A stretch of DNA of 64,000 nt from the NCBI GenBank assembly GCA_964537975.1, contig CAZIDP010000025.1, forward strand, positions 1-64,000, given 5' to 3'. Both the position numbers and the translations under genes were made by a program. The notes beneath the pieces are model-generated. The model saw nothing but the letters and a program-made list of their open reading frames with translations, was not told the origin of the DNA and made no database searches. Each line of letters starts with the position of its first letter. Position 1 is the stretch's first letter. The DNA comes from SCBR16-9 sp964537975 (GTDB lineage Bacteria; Hydrogenedentota; Hydrogenedentia; Hydrogenedentales; SCBR16-9). Below are positions 35,519 through 44,259 of this stretch, in pieces.

Positions 35519-36028
35519 ATGGATAATATAGAAGTTGCAGGTGCAATAACGGTTGTAGTAATTATACTTTTTATACTGCTCATCGCTATTGCAAGCAGAA
35601 AAAAGGTCAACAAATTTCCGTATATATTGAATGAGGCACTATTCACTCCGGCAGAAGCAGCATTCCATAAAGTGCTTGAGCAGGCAGTTGGTTCACAGTG
35701 CCACATTTTTGGCAAGGTACGTGTCGCCGACATAGTGCGAGTTCAATCCATGAAAGACCGCGGCAATTGGCAACGCGCATTCAACCGGATCAGCAGTAAA
35801 CACTTTGATTTTATTCTTTGCGTGCCGAAAGATAATTCGATTTTGTGTGCTTTGGAACTTGATGATAAATCACATAGTATGAAAAGACGCATCGAAAGAG
35901 ATGAATTTCTCGAAGGCGTTTGTGAAGCGGTCAATCTGCCCCTGGTTCGGATACCCGTTCAACGGTCGTATAATCCGGATAAAATTCGAGAGCAGGTCAT
36001 CGATGCGGTACGCCATAACCAGGCATGA
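35519..36028 (+). CDS. DUF2726 protein with N-terminal membrane anchor
   Basis: 169 residues from ATG 35519, preceded by GAAAG eight bases upstream; a GTG nine bases earlier is possible. One membrane helix spans residues 7-26 (ITVVVIILFILLIAIAS), with basic residues after it, so the rest faces the cytoplasm. The remainder fits DUF2726: FTPAEAAFHKVLEQAVG, FGKVRVADIV, FDFILC and ALELDDKSHS, ending with DEFLEGVCEAVNLPLVRIP, a restriction-endonuclease-like (PD-(D/E)XK) layout with LELDD as the metal-binding strand. Nuclease function is inferred for the family and has not been shown here. It stands alone. Confidence 0.85.
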   Translation: MDNIEVAGAITVVVIILFILLIAIASRKKVNKFPYILNEALFTPAEAAFHKVLEQAVGSQCHIFGKVRVADIVRVQSMKDRGNWQRAFNRISSKHFDFILCVPKDNSILCALELDDKSHSMKRRIERDEFLEGVCEAVNLPLVRIPVQRSYNPDKIREQVIDAVRHNQA

Positions 36029-36130
36029 AAAGCCACGAATTAATTGGACACAGTCGACTTACCATTTGCGGTTAGGAAGCCAGCCTGTTTACCCGGCTTC
36101 CATGCCAGTATGCAAGTGATCTGAAGGCTT

Positions 36131-36176
36131 AAAAAAAAAACACCCGGGGCAGCAGTTACTCGCTATACCCCGGGTG
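36131..36176 (-). terminator. Intrinsic terminator of the GH106-like gene
   Basis: Arms CACCCGGGG (36141-36149) and CCCCGGGTG (36168-36176) form a perfect 9-base GC-rich stem with an 18-base loop. On the minus strand it is followed by ten T residues (A-run at 36131-36140). It lies 19 bases past the stop of the gene ending at 36195. Confidence 0.88.
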
Positions 36177-36194
36177 ATTACTACAGGTTACTTG

Positions 36195-39100
36195 TTACTC
36201 TGAATATCGGGCCACTATTTCAAATGGTTTGTATAAACCATAATCCAAGGTGAAGTATTGTTCTCCGGGTGGTGGCCCATCTGCTGGTGCTCCACCAAAA
36301 CTACCCGGGCCGGTTAATCCCAGGCCTCGATTGTGATGGGGGCCAAGCAGGTTACGCAAGGTGCCATATACCCTGACTTCTATCTCATTAGCTCCCGGTT
36401 GCAATGCATCGGTAATATCACAAGTCCATGGCGGATACGCAATGTGGCCAGCCTGTACCCCATTCACATGTACCTCAGCAACAGCGCCATTCCAATCAGC
36501 CATCGAGAGGAGCATTTGGGCACTGGGTATGTCCGGTACCTCAATAGTCTGTCGATACGCGATGGCATCGGCATAAAATGGCATCCCTTGTTCACGCCAG
36601 GAACCCGTAGTCAACGCTTTTTCTGCACCAATCTGCCAGCCACGATCGCTTGTGACAAGTGAAAAGTCCCCGACGAGGTATACGGCTTCCAGTTCGTGGT
36701 GAACAACAAAGGGCTGCGCGTGCAACGCGAACCGGTTTTCACCCGCTTGCAGATGCTCCGCGATATCGATTTTGCCAAAACGCCGGTCGAGCCACCAGGA
36801 ATCACCATCCCACTGCACAGGCTGATCATTTATGGTAAAACGGTAATATTCAGGACCTTCAACTACCGCTGACAAAGATTTTGGCAATTCATTTTCAATA
36901 TCGAAGACATATTCCGCGACAAAGCCGCTGTCTGCTGGAAATTCCTTGCGTAAAATCGAGTCGTCAAATTGGACGCTGACGTTCCAGGGATTTCCAGGCA
37001 TGTCATGTACTTGGTATAGCCATTGTTGTACGTCCAGTACGTACTGGTTGCGCCGTGTCTCACCAGCAGCAGTCACATCGGCATAATCCAGAGTCAATGT
37101 ATTGGGTGCCAGGCGCTCTATTACCAAGTCAGAATTGGCCGTAATAATCTTCTCGTTCTCAGGCATATCATTCTGGTCTGGAAGTGCCAATGATTCATGG
37201 GTCAGATGAAGCAGCAGGCTGCCACTTGGTGGCAAAGTGAAATCTACCGCAAGAGCGTCTCCATGTGTTTTGACTTCTGAGTATGGGCTGATGCTCCCCG
37301 TGTGGGCGTCCCAGCATTCCACTCCACCAAGCGAAGTATAAAACGTGCCTGTTGAAGGATTATCAATACTGGTATTCACCAGGAAGACCAATTCTCCATC
37401 GTCAATATGACGACGCATGTGGAACAGAATACCCTGATCATCCTGATCCCGCTGTATTTTGAATCCGGTCGCGTCTTCCAACGTTTGTAATGTAGAAGCC
37501 ACACTGGTAATATCTGCCTGAGACCAACCCGGCATTGTTGCCAATGCAATTGCGTCTGTGGTTTCTTTGCCATCAACCCGGTTTGGAGGCAGGCCAACCG
37601 ATAATACCTTACCACCTGATTCCAAGAATTCCTTCAATAACGCGTAAACAGCGTAATTCAGATTTTCAGTATAATCCGGCAGCACGACATGGGTATAAGA
37701 TTGCTTTCCGACTACCAGAGTACCATCACGCACACTGCCATGGCCTTCCATGATGTATTCACTTCCAATATCATAGGCGATCTGATCCATTTCCAGGGCA
37801 TAGATCAGATTGTGGAAGGCGGCACCCAACGGTCCCAATTCACCTGTTCGCTGATACATCCAGGCGGTTGTCGTAGGCTGTAAGACCAATACTTGTTTCT
37901 TCTGTACACCCTGTGTCAGAGCCACCGATAACCGGGCGAAATAATCAGCACTAATTTGGTAATGCTTGAACCAGGGCGCATGGTAGGAAAAGGAGGGCGG
38001 ATGGTCGCGTTTGCGGGCACCACGTATTGAAATATAGGACAGATGCTGGTTCAGCGTGTTCACCCCCAACACATGCAACCAGTCTCCAACACGCTTCATG
38101 TCTTCAAAACGAAATTCCCAACCACTTGCCCCATAGGATTCGCATAAAGTTCTCTCGCGACCCAGTTGATTGGCAACTGAATTCAACTCACGCACCATCC
38201 GTACATTGCCAAATTGCGAACCGATTGACTCATTGTAATGATAGAATAACTGATCGATACCCGGTCGTTGTTGCCAGGCTGACATGGCCATAGTGTCTGG
38301 CCCATGCGAAATATCCGGCCAGCCGTGTTCCCAATAATGTCCGGTAAACTCGAGATTATGTTCCTCGCAGTAGTTGTAAAAAGGCATTGCCCAGCGTTCA
38401 ATAAACGTGTCCAACAGTACCTGGTAATAATTGTGTCGTACACGACGCCAGTCCCCTACTTGATGTGAAAGAGAAGGGATATGGTCTAACAGGTCGTAGC
38501 CCCAGCGTGCTTCAAACAAGTCCGGGAGGTCTCCGGTCCAGGACAAGCCTGGTGCCTGAATATTGGGTTCATCCGTAAAAACGCCGGGGATACGTTCGCC
38601 GAAGTGCTTACCGAAACGTTCTCGATAAGGTTCCATGGTCACTTCCAGGAACTTTTCAGTAACCCCGGGCATCATCAGGTCAACATAATACCAACCACCA
38701 TACCAGGGAGAGCGCCCCGCTTGCTGTAATTGCGCAACTAGCAGTTGACTCTCAGCACCAAGAGCGTAAACTTCATCTTCTGTAATTCGTTTGACCTTGT
38801 CCTCAGCGATTTCATACAAAGCAATATAGTTCGCCGGTAAAGGAATATCATGTTTGTCGAGATCTATCCGATATGCCAATATAACCCATTCGTCCGCAGG
38901 AAGAGCCGTGGTGCTGTATACTGAGGTATTGGAGCTTTGTCCGTCGCCCCGGTATAAAATCATATTTCCATTCTGATTTACATACCAGTCTATTGGCGCA
39001 GGTTGATTGCCTGCGGTTTGCCCCAGGATTCCACGAAAATTGGCAAAATCATCGAAACGCGTGACGACCAGCCCAGTTGAGGATTCGGTCAGTTTTGGTG

Positions 39101-39956
39101 CTGAATCCACAGGCAAGGAGAGTACTGCATTTTCACCAAAATACCAAACCGGTTGGCCGGTTTGTGTGGCGTGGTCGGCAATTATATCTTCAGGTAAATC
39201 CCCAGCCTCCGAGAGAAATGCGCTTAATGAAAAGTCAGCTTCCACAAAACTTTCCAGATGCCCACTGGTATCGTTGTCCAGTTTAATATCGAATCGCTTT
39301 GCCAGGGTTGACACAGCCGCATCAAGTTGCGCATCGCTCAAAGCATACTCATAAATCCATACTTCACCAATATGCCCCTTCATCTGGGTGTCGCCATCGG
39401 CACGCTGTCCAATCCGTAATGGACGGTCTGTGTTGGACATGATACCGCTGGACTCACGGGTGTCCCCGACAAGGTCTCCATTATAAAAAACTTCCAGATG
39501 ATTTGTACCTTGCATACCTGTCAACACCAGGCCCTGTAAACGGGATTCGGGCATTTGCGCAGGCACATGCCCTCCCGCGAAGCCCGAGGGATACGAATTT
39601 TCATCGTAAATCCAGACATTCATGTCCAGCTTTTCCGCCTCGTCCAATGCGACTTCCCAGAGTTTGAACCAGTCATCAGACAGATAGATCGTTTTCATTC
39701 CAGGCCGAGGATGCACCCAGACCTGCTTAATCGATTGCCCTGCCATTTCTCGCAAAGTCAATCGAATATCATCCTCTGACAAATCATCGTTCCATACCCA
39801 AAGTGGGCCGGTGCTGTAGTCGCGAGATGGTGATGCAAACAAAGCGTGAACCTCCTCCATTAGTGATTCTGCATAAACGGTAAGCTGCCAGTTCACACAG
39901 CCAATGAACAACATAATGATTATCAAGTAATATTGAACTGGCTTAAATAATTTCAT
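36195..39956 (-). CDS. Secreted GH106-like glycosidase with a permuted LamG-like insertion
   Basis: 1253 residues; a strong AGGAGG lies just before ATG 39956 and a signal peptide ends near residue 30. The catalytic part opens PLWVWNDDLSEDDIRLTLREM and WVHPRPGMKT, like the GH106 alpha-L-rhamnosidase family, and continues from about residue 366. Between lies an inserted LamG/concanavalin-like region whose C-terminal half (148-224: NHLEVFYNGDLVGD, RIGQRADGD, HIGEVWIYEYALSDAQL) comes before its N-terminal half (255-365: QPVWYFG, WYVNQNGNMILYRGDGQ, LPADEWVILAYRI). The C-terminus has a GH2-type sugar-binding domain (YRQTIEVPD to VYGTLRNLLGPHH). Probably acts outside the cell on rhamnose-containing glycans; family assignment is by pattern only. 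Confidence 0.78.
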   Translation of the reverse strand: MKLFKPVQYYLIIIMLFIGCVNWQLTVYAESLMEEVHALFASPSRDYSTGPLWVWNDDLSEDDIRLTLREMAGQSIKQVWVHPRPGMKTIYLSDDWFKLWEVALDEAEKLDMNVWIYDENSYPSGFAGGHVPAQMPESRLQGLVLTGMQGTNHLEVFYNGDLVGDTRESSGIMSNTDRPLRIGQRADGDTQMKGHIGEVWIYEYALSDAQLDAAVSTLAKRFDIKLDNDTSGHLESFVEADFSLSAFLSEAGDLPEDIIADHATQTGQPVWYFGENAVLSLPVDSAPKLTESSTGLVVTRFDDFANFRGILGQTAGNQPAPIDWYVNQNGNMILYRGDGQSSNTSVYSTTALPADEWVILAYRIDLDKHDIPLPANYIALYEIAEDKVKRITEDEVYALGAESQLLVAQLQQAGRSPWYGGWYYVDLMMPGVTEKFLEVTMEPYRERFGKHFGERIPGVFTDEPNIQAPGLSWTGDLPDLFEARWGYDLLDHIPSLSHQVGDWRRVRHNYYQVLLDTFIERWAMPFYNYCEEHNLEFTGHYWEHGWPDISHGPDTMAMSAWQQRPGIDQLFYHYNESIGSQFGNVRMVRELNSVANQLGRERTLCESYGASGWEFRFEDMKRVGDWLHVLGVNTLNQHLSYISIRGARKRDHPPSFSYHAPWFKHYQISADYFARLSVALTQGVQKKQVLVLQPTTTAWMYQRTGELGPLGAAFHNLIYALEMDQIAYDIGSEYIMEGHGSVRDGTLVVGKQSYTHVVLPDYTENLNYAVYALLKEFLESGGKVLSVGLPPNRVDGKETTDAIALATMPGWSQADITSVASTLQTLEDATGFKIQRDQDDQGILFHMRRHIDDGELVFLVNTSIDNPSTGTFYTSLGGVECWDAHTGSISPYSEVKTHGDALAVDFTLPPSGSLLLHLTHESLALPDQNDMPENEKIITANSDLVIERLAPNTLTLDYADVTAAGETRRNQYVLDVQQWLYQVHDMPGNPWNVSVQFDDSILRKEFPADSGFVAEYVFDIENELPKSLSAVVEGPEYYRFTINDQPVQWDGDSWWLDRRFGKIDIAEHLQAGENRFALHAQPFVVHHELEAVYLVGDFSLVTSDRGWQIGAEKALTTGSWREQGMPFYADAIAYRQTIEVPDIPSAQMLLSMADWNGAVAEVHVNGVQAGHIAYPPWTCDITDALQPGANEIEVRVYGTLRNLLGPHHNRGLGLTGPGSFGGAPADGPPPGEQYFTLDYGLYKPFEIVARYSE

Positions 39957-40035
39957 AAGACCTCCTAAAATTGGTACCCATGTCTAAAGATCAATTTTTG
40001 CCCGAAATTAAACAGGAAATGCCCTCAAATAAGCT

Positions 40036-40407
40036 CTACGATGGGCCAATTAATTCACGAACAGCAGTAACCATTTCGTCCAATACAAATGGTTTTTGAA
40101 ACGTTTTTACGGCACCCAATTTGGTTGCAGCTGGTAAAAAGCTCATCGTCAGTGATTTGCCCCCTCCTGACATCATAATGACTTTTACATCAGGGTATTG
40201 CTTGCGTAGATGCATCAGTGTTTCAAGCCCTTCCATCCCCGGCATGACGATATCCAGGATCATAAGTTTACAAGGATTCTCCTCATGTAGCTTGAGTGCC
40301 ATTTCACCTTCTTCAGCCTCAGCAACAGTATACCCTTCTTGCTCCAAAATTACGCGTAATATATTACGAATTTGCGGTTCATCATCGACAACCATAACAT
40401 GTGACAC
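40036..40407 (-). CDS. Single-domain CheY-like response regulator
   Basis: 123 residues from GTG 40407, with GGGAG eight bases upstream; a TTG at 40437 is less likely. A complete receiver: acidic pocket D8/D9, phospho-acceptor D52 in LMILDIVMPG, S80 in MMSGG and K105 in TFQKPF. There is no output domain, so it must act by binding another protein when phosphorylated. No kinase is adjacent; the only histidine kinase in the window is at 3494-4645. It stands between the GH106-like gene and the phosphopantetheinyl transferase, all on the minus strand but well spaced. Receiver-binding proteins could include those with FliM-like peptides. Confidence 0.93.
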   Translation of the reverse strand: MSHVMVVDDEPQIRNILRVILEQEGYTVAEAEEGEMALKLHEENPCKLMILDIVMPGMEGLETLMHLRKQYPDVKVIMMSGGGKSLTMSFLPAATKLGAVKTFQKPFVLDEMVTAVRELIGPS

Positions 40408-40513
40408 GAGGCCTACTCCCTTTTGTCGGCTGTACAAAAAGTGAAGAATGTAAATATCAAATACGAATCAACATTAATCCTGCATACAGGATTGCAGGCA
40501 TTAACACCTTGTT

Positions 40514-41326
40514 TCAAGTTTCTTTCCTGTTGTCCTCATGGATATAAAAATATTTACACAGTGTGTCAGGCTCAAATAGCGTAGCCAAAGCACCTCGATA
40601 CGCTACAGGCATATCAATATTAACTATATGCCAAAAATTTCTCTCCCCAAGAATCCCGTTTTGATCATTAGCATATGCTATCTTAGTTACTCCCGACAAC
40701 CCCACAAACACATTACGAAGCGCACAATCAAGACCAGAACCAACTGCCTTCAGGTAAGCTTCTTTGCGTGTCCAGCACTGGTAGAATAGATTTAAAGCAG
40801 ACATTTCATCAGAAGTTTCCAATAACGCAGAAATTTCATCGGGGTGGTAATAGCGCTTGGCCAGGGCATTCCATGGACGTTTTACATCCACATATTCTAT
40901 ATCTATCCCAATAGGTTGATTTACCGTAATCGCAAGTAGAACAATGTCATTACTGTGACTGATATTAAATTCCAAACCTGCTTTATTGGCTTCAGGCGCT
41001 ATCCGCGGTTTTCCTTTTTTAGTGCGTACGATGGGTATTTTGTGTGCCGGTATTGCCAGATAATGGCTTAATATATGATATACCAAACCATGAATGCCTA
41101 TGCGATTATTTCTTATCTCAGGCACTCGCAAACGTTTTATTCGTTTTTGTTCGGAATCCGGTATCATTGCCCAGGCCGTTTCCAAAGCCAGTGTTTTTTG
41201 TTCGGACGACATTTGAATCAACCAGATATGAATCGAACCTGCTTCCAGACCTGAGCCAAACGATGCAGGCTCCCAGCCTTTGCATTGCCCCAAAATATCC
41301 GTCATATTGATTAATGCTTCACTCAT
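40514..41326 (-). CDS. Sfp-type 4'-phosphopantetheinyl transferase
   Basis: 270 residues. It moves the phosphopantetheine arm of CoA onto a serine of carrier proteins. The family motifs are present: LEFNISHSND, IGIDIEYV (magnesium-binding Asp and Glu) and QCWTRKEAYLKAVGSGL (catalytic WxxKEAxxK). The size matches Sfp/Gsp-type enzymes that serve polyketide or nonribosomal peptide synthetases, but no such synthase is in the window. ATG 41326 overlaps the end of the thioredoxin-like gene by eight bases, so the two are translationally coupled. Confidence 0.92.
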   Translation of the reverse strand: MSEALINMTDILGQCKGWEPASFGSGLEAGSIHIWLIQMSSEQKTLALETAWAMIPDSEQKRIKRLRVPEIRNNRIGIHGLVYHILSHYLAIPAHKIPIVRTKKGKPRIAPEANKAGLEFNISHSNDIVLLAITVNQPIGIDIEYVDVKRPWNALAKRYYHPDEISALLETSDEMSALNLFYQCWTRKEAYLKAVGSGLDCALRNVFVGLSGVTKIAYANDQNGILGERNFWHIVNIDMPVAYRGALATLFEPDTLCKYFYIHEDNRKET

Positions 41327-41795
41327 CTGATTCTTCTTGCTTCATAGCTTCATCATACGCCAATTGACCTCTAACAAGAAAAGAACGTATCGATGCCGGG
41401 GACAGAACCCCAAAAATGGCATTGTATGGCGTTCCATCACTTCCCAGTATCAATAACATGGGTACAGTCTGTACCCCATATTGCTCCGCTGTTAAGGGGC
41501 TTTCATCCAAGTCGAGCTTCAGGAGTACAAACTGTGACAACATGGTAACCGTTTCATCGTCTCGTAATGCAGCTTTTTCCAGACGTCGACAATTGCCACA
41601 CCAGGTTGCAGAAAAAAACATAAAAATTGGCTTGTCCTGTTGCCGCGCTTGCGCCATGGCTGAGGGTAAATTATTCAGCCAGACAAGATCAGTCTCCATT
41701 TCATTACAACCGAAGCTTGTCAATATCAGCAGCAAGAGGATGAATATATTATACAACCAAATTTTTGGAAACTCGTTGAAGGCCATGACCACCAT
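41319..41795 (-). CDS. Membrane-anchored thioredoxin-like protein
   Basis: 158 residues from ATG 41795, chosen because AGGG lies ten bases upstream; a TTG at 41804 is too close to it. The N-terminus is hydrophobic and ends LTSFGC, a possible though weak lipobox with C30, so the protein is anchored on the outer side of the membrane. The thioredoxin fold has a CGNC active site (C66, C69) in FFSATWCGNC, and the cis-proline loop VQTVPMLLIL. It resembles the C-terminal domain of DsbD and probably reduces or swaps disulfides in exported proteins. It overlaps the phosphopantetheinyl transferase gene. Confidence 0.88.
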   Translation of the reverse strand: MVVMAFNEFPKIWLYNIFILLLLILTSFGCNEMETDLVWLNNLPSAMAQARQQDKPIFMFFSATWCGNCRRLEKAALRDDETVTMLSQFVLLKLDLDESPLTAEQYGVQTVPMLLILGSDGTPYNAIFGVLSPASIRSFLVRGQLAYDEAMKQEESDE

Positions 41796-42033
41796 TTTTA
41801 GCAAACCCTGCCAAGTTTATCGATCTATGCATTAGCACCGCAGAAAAGAGGTGCCAATATTTGTAAAATTAATATTATTAATATATTATTTCGTAATTCA
41901 TGAACATAATATTGTCAATATTTAAACAAATTATCGACATTGGAAATATTGTTCAACTCCAACAATGTTTTATTATTAAGTTTTAGCAAGAAAACTACAA
42001 TTCGTTTATTTAAACCACAGGAGAAAAAACTCA

Positions 42034-42195
42034 ATGAAACACATTCACAGCATCAGCAAAGACATCCCGGCAAAAGCGATACTTGGTTTCGGTCATCCTG
42101 GTGTCGTAGACAGCTTGTCTGAATTTTTCAAAGACCCCATAGGTGTAATCGCAGTGCATATCAACTGGCTGTTTGGTCGCGGCGGAGATAATTAA
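42034..42195 (+). CDS. 53-residue protein of unknown function
   Basis: A short frame of 53 codons with AGGAG ten bases before its ATG and a clear intrinsic terminator 47 bases after its stop, so it looks like a stand-alone gene. The product starts MKHIHSISKDIPAKAI, continues GFGHPGVVDSLSEFFKDP, and ends in a hydrophobic stretch with INWLFGRGGDN. No signal peptide or cysteine. The upstream region is very AT-rich, with no convincing promoter consensus. I do not recognise a family. It could be a small regulator, a peptide precursor or a membrane-associated peptide. The neighbours are a thioredoxin-like gene facing away and a phosphatase-like gene downstream. Confidence 0.6.
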   Translation: MKHIHSISKDIPAKAILGFGHPGVVDSLSEFFKDPIGVIAVHINWLFGRGGDN

Positions 42196-42241
42196 TATAT
42201 TCATTACGATTCTGTCGCTTTTTGACAAATAGCTGGTTAAC

Positions 42242-42280
42242 TCAGGTACTTCAACGTTCAGAGGTACCTGATTTTTTTTA
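42242..42280 (+). terminator. Intrinsic terminator after the 53-residue gene
   Basis: Arms TCAGGTAC (42242-42249) and GTACCTGA (42264-42271) form a perfect 8-base stem with a 14-base loop, followed directly by eight T residues (42272-42279). Confidence 0.88.
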
Positions 42281-42455
42281 TTAAGGATTTTGTTTGCATT
42301 CCAATTGTATCCAATATCAACTTTTTAATCCCTTCAATCTCTGTATCTCTGGTCAAATCATCATGATAAACACTATACATACACGGAAATATACATACAA
42401 GATTTGTTATGATATCATCGATTCGTAACCGGGTATATGGAAGGGAAATAACTAC

Positions 42456-43208
42456 ATGCAGTGGAATGATGAATTGTTGGGTGCAGTTAAAGCAGCCCGT
42501 GCTGCCGGCAAGCAGTTGTTGGCATGTATGGGGAAGTCACAGACCGTTTTAGATGATTCGGGCCGCGACATTAAGTTACAGGCTGACCGTGATGCAGAAG
42601 CGCTTATTTTAGACATATTACAACCTTTCGGGCATCCTGTGTTGGCAGAAGAACGTGGTGAACTGGGCGAAGTTATGTCTGGTAACACGCCCTATTGGAT
42701 TGTCGACCCCCTGGATGGCACCTACAATTATAGCCGCGTCATGCCGGGTTGTTGTGTGTCCATCGCTTTGGCGAGAGGCATGGAACCATTGCTTGGGGTA
42801 GTGTATGATTTCGTTCGAGATGAATGTTTCACCGGGGTTGTTGGCGAAGGTGCCTGGCTTGACGATGTCCCGGTACAGGTAGCTCCCCAAAAACCTGTAG
42901 CGCAAGCCATGTTGACCACGGGATTTTCGACGCAGGGGGAGTTGACAGAAGAAACATTAAACCGCTTTGTAGATTCGGCGCGTCGATTCAAGAAGGTTCG
43001 TATGCTCGGAACGGCAGCCCTGATGATGGCATATGTCGCAAACGGACGTGCTGATGCCTACGCGGAAGACCATATTATGTGGTGGGATGTAGCGGGTGGT
43101 ACCGCGCTGGTGCGTGCGGCTGGCGGGCATGTTGAATTTGAACCATCCCCTAAACATAAATGGGCACTTATTGTCCGAGCCGCAAATAATGCTGCGCTCT
43201 GGGAATGA
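42456..43208 (+). CDS. Inositol monophosphatase family protein
   Basis: 250 residues; GAAGGGA precedes the ATG. The Li+-sensitive phosphatase motifs are intact: LAEERGELG (metal-binding Glu), WIVDPLDGTYNYSR (metal ligands of the DPxDGTxN motif) and MWWDVAGGTALVRAAGG (WDxAxG, the third metal ligand). The fold removes phosphate from inositol monophosphate, PAP or sugar phosphates; the exact substrate is unclear, with IMPase/SuhB- or CysQ-like roles all possible. It precedes the UDP-glucuronate decarboxylase gene by 75 bases on the same strand, so a role in sugar-phosphate supply would fit, but that is only context. Confidence 0.88.
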   Translation: MQWNDELLGAVKAARAAGKQLLACMGKSQTVLDDSGRDIKLQADRDAEALILDILQPFGHPVLAEERGELGEVMSGNTPYWIVDPLDGTYNYSRVMPGCCVSIALARGMEPLLGVVYDFVRDECFTGVVGEGAWLDDVPVQVAPQKPVAQAMLTTGFSTQGELTEETLNRFVDSARRFKKVRMLGTAALMMAYVANGRADAYAEDHIMWWDVAGGTALVRAAGGHVEFEPSPKHKWALIVRAANNAALWE

Positions 43209-43283
43209 ATGTTCTGTAAATACCACCTGAACCTGAATCAAAAATTACAACTTGAAATGTAAACAGAATCACGAGGAAATACT

Positions 43284-44231
43284 ATGTCTCATATCAACCT
43301 GGTCACCGGTGGTGCCGGATTCATTGGTTCGCATCTTTGCGAAGCCCTTCTGGAACGCGGTGAAGAAGTTTTATGCCTGGACAACTTCTTTACCGGGCGC
43401 AAGAATAATATCAAGCATTTACTGGGGAATCCCAACTTTGAATTAATCCGACATGATGTCACCTTGCCTATTATTTTAGAAGTTGACCGTATCTACAACA
43501 TGGCATGCCCGGCGTCCCCTGTGCATTATCAATACAACCCGGTTAAGACCATCAAGACCAACGTCATGGGTGCATTGAATATGCTTGGCTTGGCAAAACG
43601 CGTTAAAGCACGTATATTGCAAGCTTCGACATCGGAAGTATATGGAGACCCCACAATACATCCCCAGGTAGAGTCCTATTGGGGTAATGTGAATCCTATT
43701 GGCCCACGGAGCTGTTATGATGAGGGTAAGCGCGTCGCGGAAGCATTGTTTTTTGATTACCACCGCCAAAATCAGGTCGATATCCGCGTGATACGAATTT
43801 TTAATACCTATGGGCCGCGTATGCTGGTAGACGACGGTCGCGTTGTAAGCAATTTTGTCGTACAGGCATTACGGAAAGAGCCTATAACCTTGTATGGTGA
43901 TGGCAGTCAGACACGCTCGTTTTGTTATGTCAGTGATTTAATTGATGGTATCCTCCGTGCGATGGACTGTGAGGACTTTACCGGACCGGTCAACCTGGGG
44001 AATCCCAATGAATTTACGATTCGCCAATTGGCAGAAGAAATTGTGCGGCAGTCAGGATACAGTGCTGAGTTTATAGAGCACCCGCTACCTGTAAACGATC
44101 CGACACGCAGGCGCCCGGACATTTCTCTCGCTAAAGAAAAACTCAACTGGGAACCAACCGTGCCTTTGTCGGAAGGTCTTATACCTACCATTGCGTATTT
44201 TGAGAATCTCCTGAAGGAAGTCAATGCTTAA
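43284..44231 (+). CDS. uxs: UDP-glucuronate decarboxylase (UDP-xylose synthase)
   Basis: 315 residues; GAGGAAA precedes the ATG. An extended short-chain dehydrogenase: NAD-binding GGAGFIGSH at residues 9-17, LDNFFTGRKNNI, then the UXS-specific ACPASPVHYQYNPVKT, the serine region QASTSEVYGDP, and the catalytic tyrosine and lysine in RSCYDEGKRVAE. RIFNTYGPRM and a SDLIDGI end complete the fold. It oxidises UDP-glucuronate, removes CO2 and gives UDP-xylose. The close match to family signatures makes this one of the surest calls here. UDP-xylose would feed surface polysaccharide synthesis. Confidence 0.95.
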   Translation: MSHINLVTGGAGFIGSHLCEALLERGEEVLCLDNFFTGRKNNIKHLLGNPNFELIRHDVTLPIILEVDRIYNMACPASPVHYQYNPVKTIKTNVMGALNMLGLAKRVKARILQASTSEVYGDPTIHPQVESYWGNVNPIGPRSCYDEGKRVAEALFFDYHRQNQVDIRVIRIFNTYGPRMLVDDGRVVSNFVVQALRKEPITLYGDGSQTRSFCYVSDLIDGILRAMDCEDFTGPVNLGNPNEFTIRQLAEEIVRQSGYSAEFIEHPLPVNDPTRRRPDISLAKEKLNWEPTVPLSEGLIPTIAYFENLLKEVNA

Positions 44232-44259
44232 TCAGACTGAGATATGTTCCTGTCCACAA

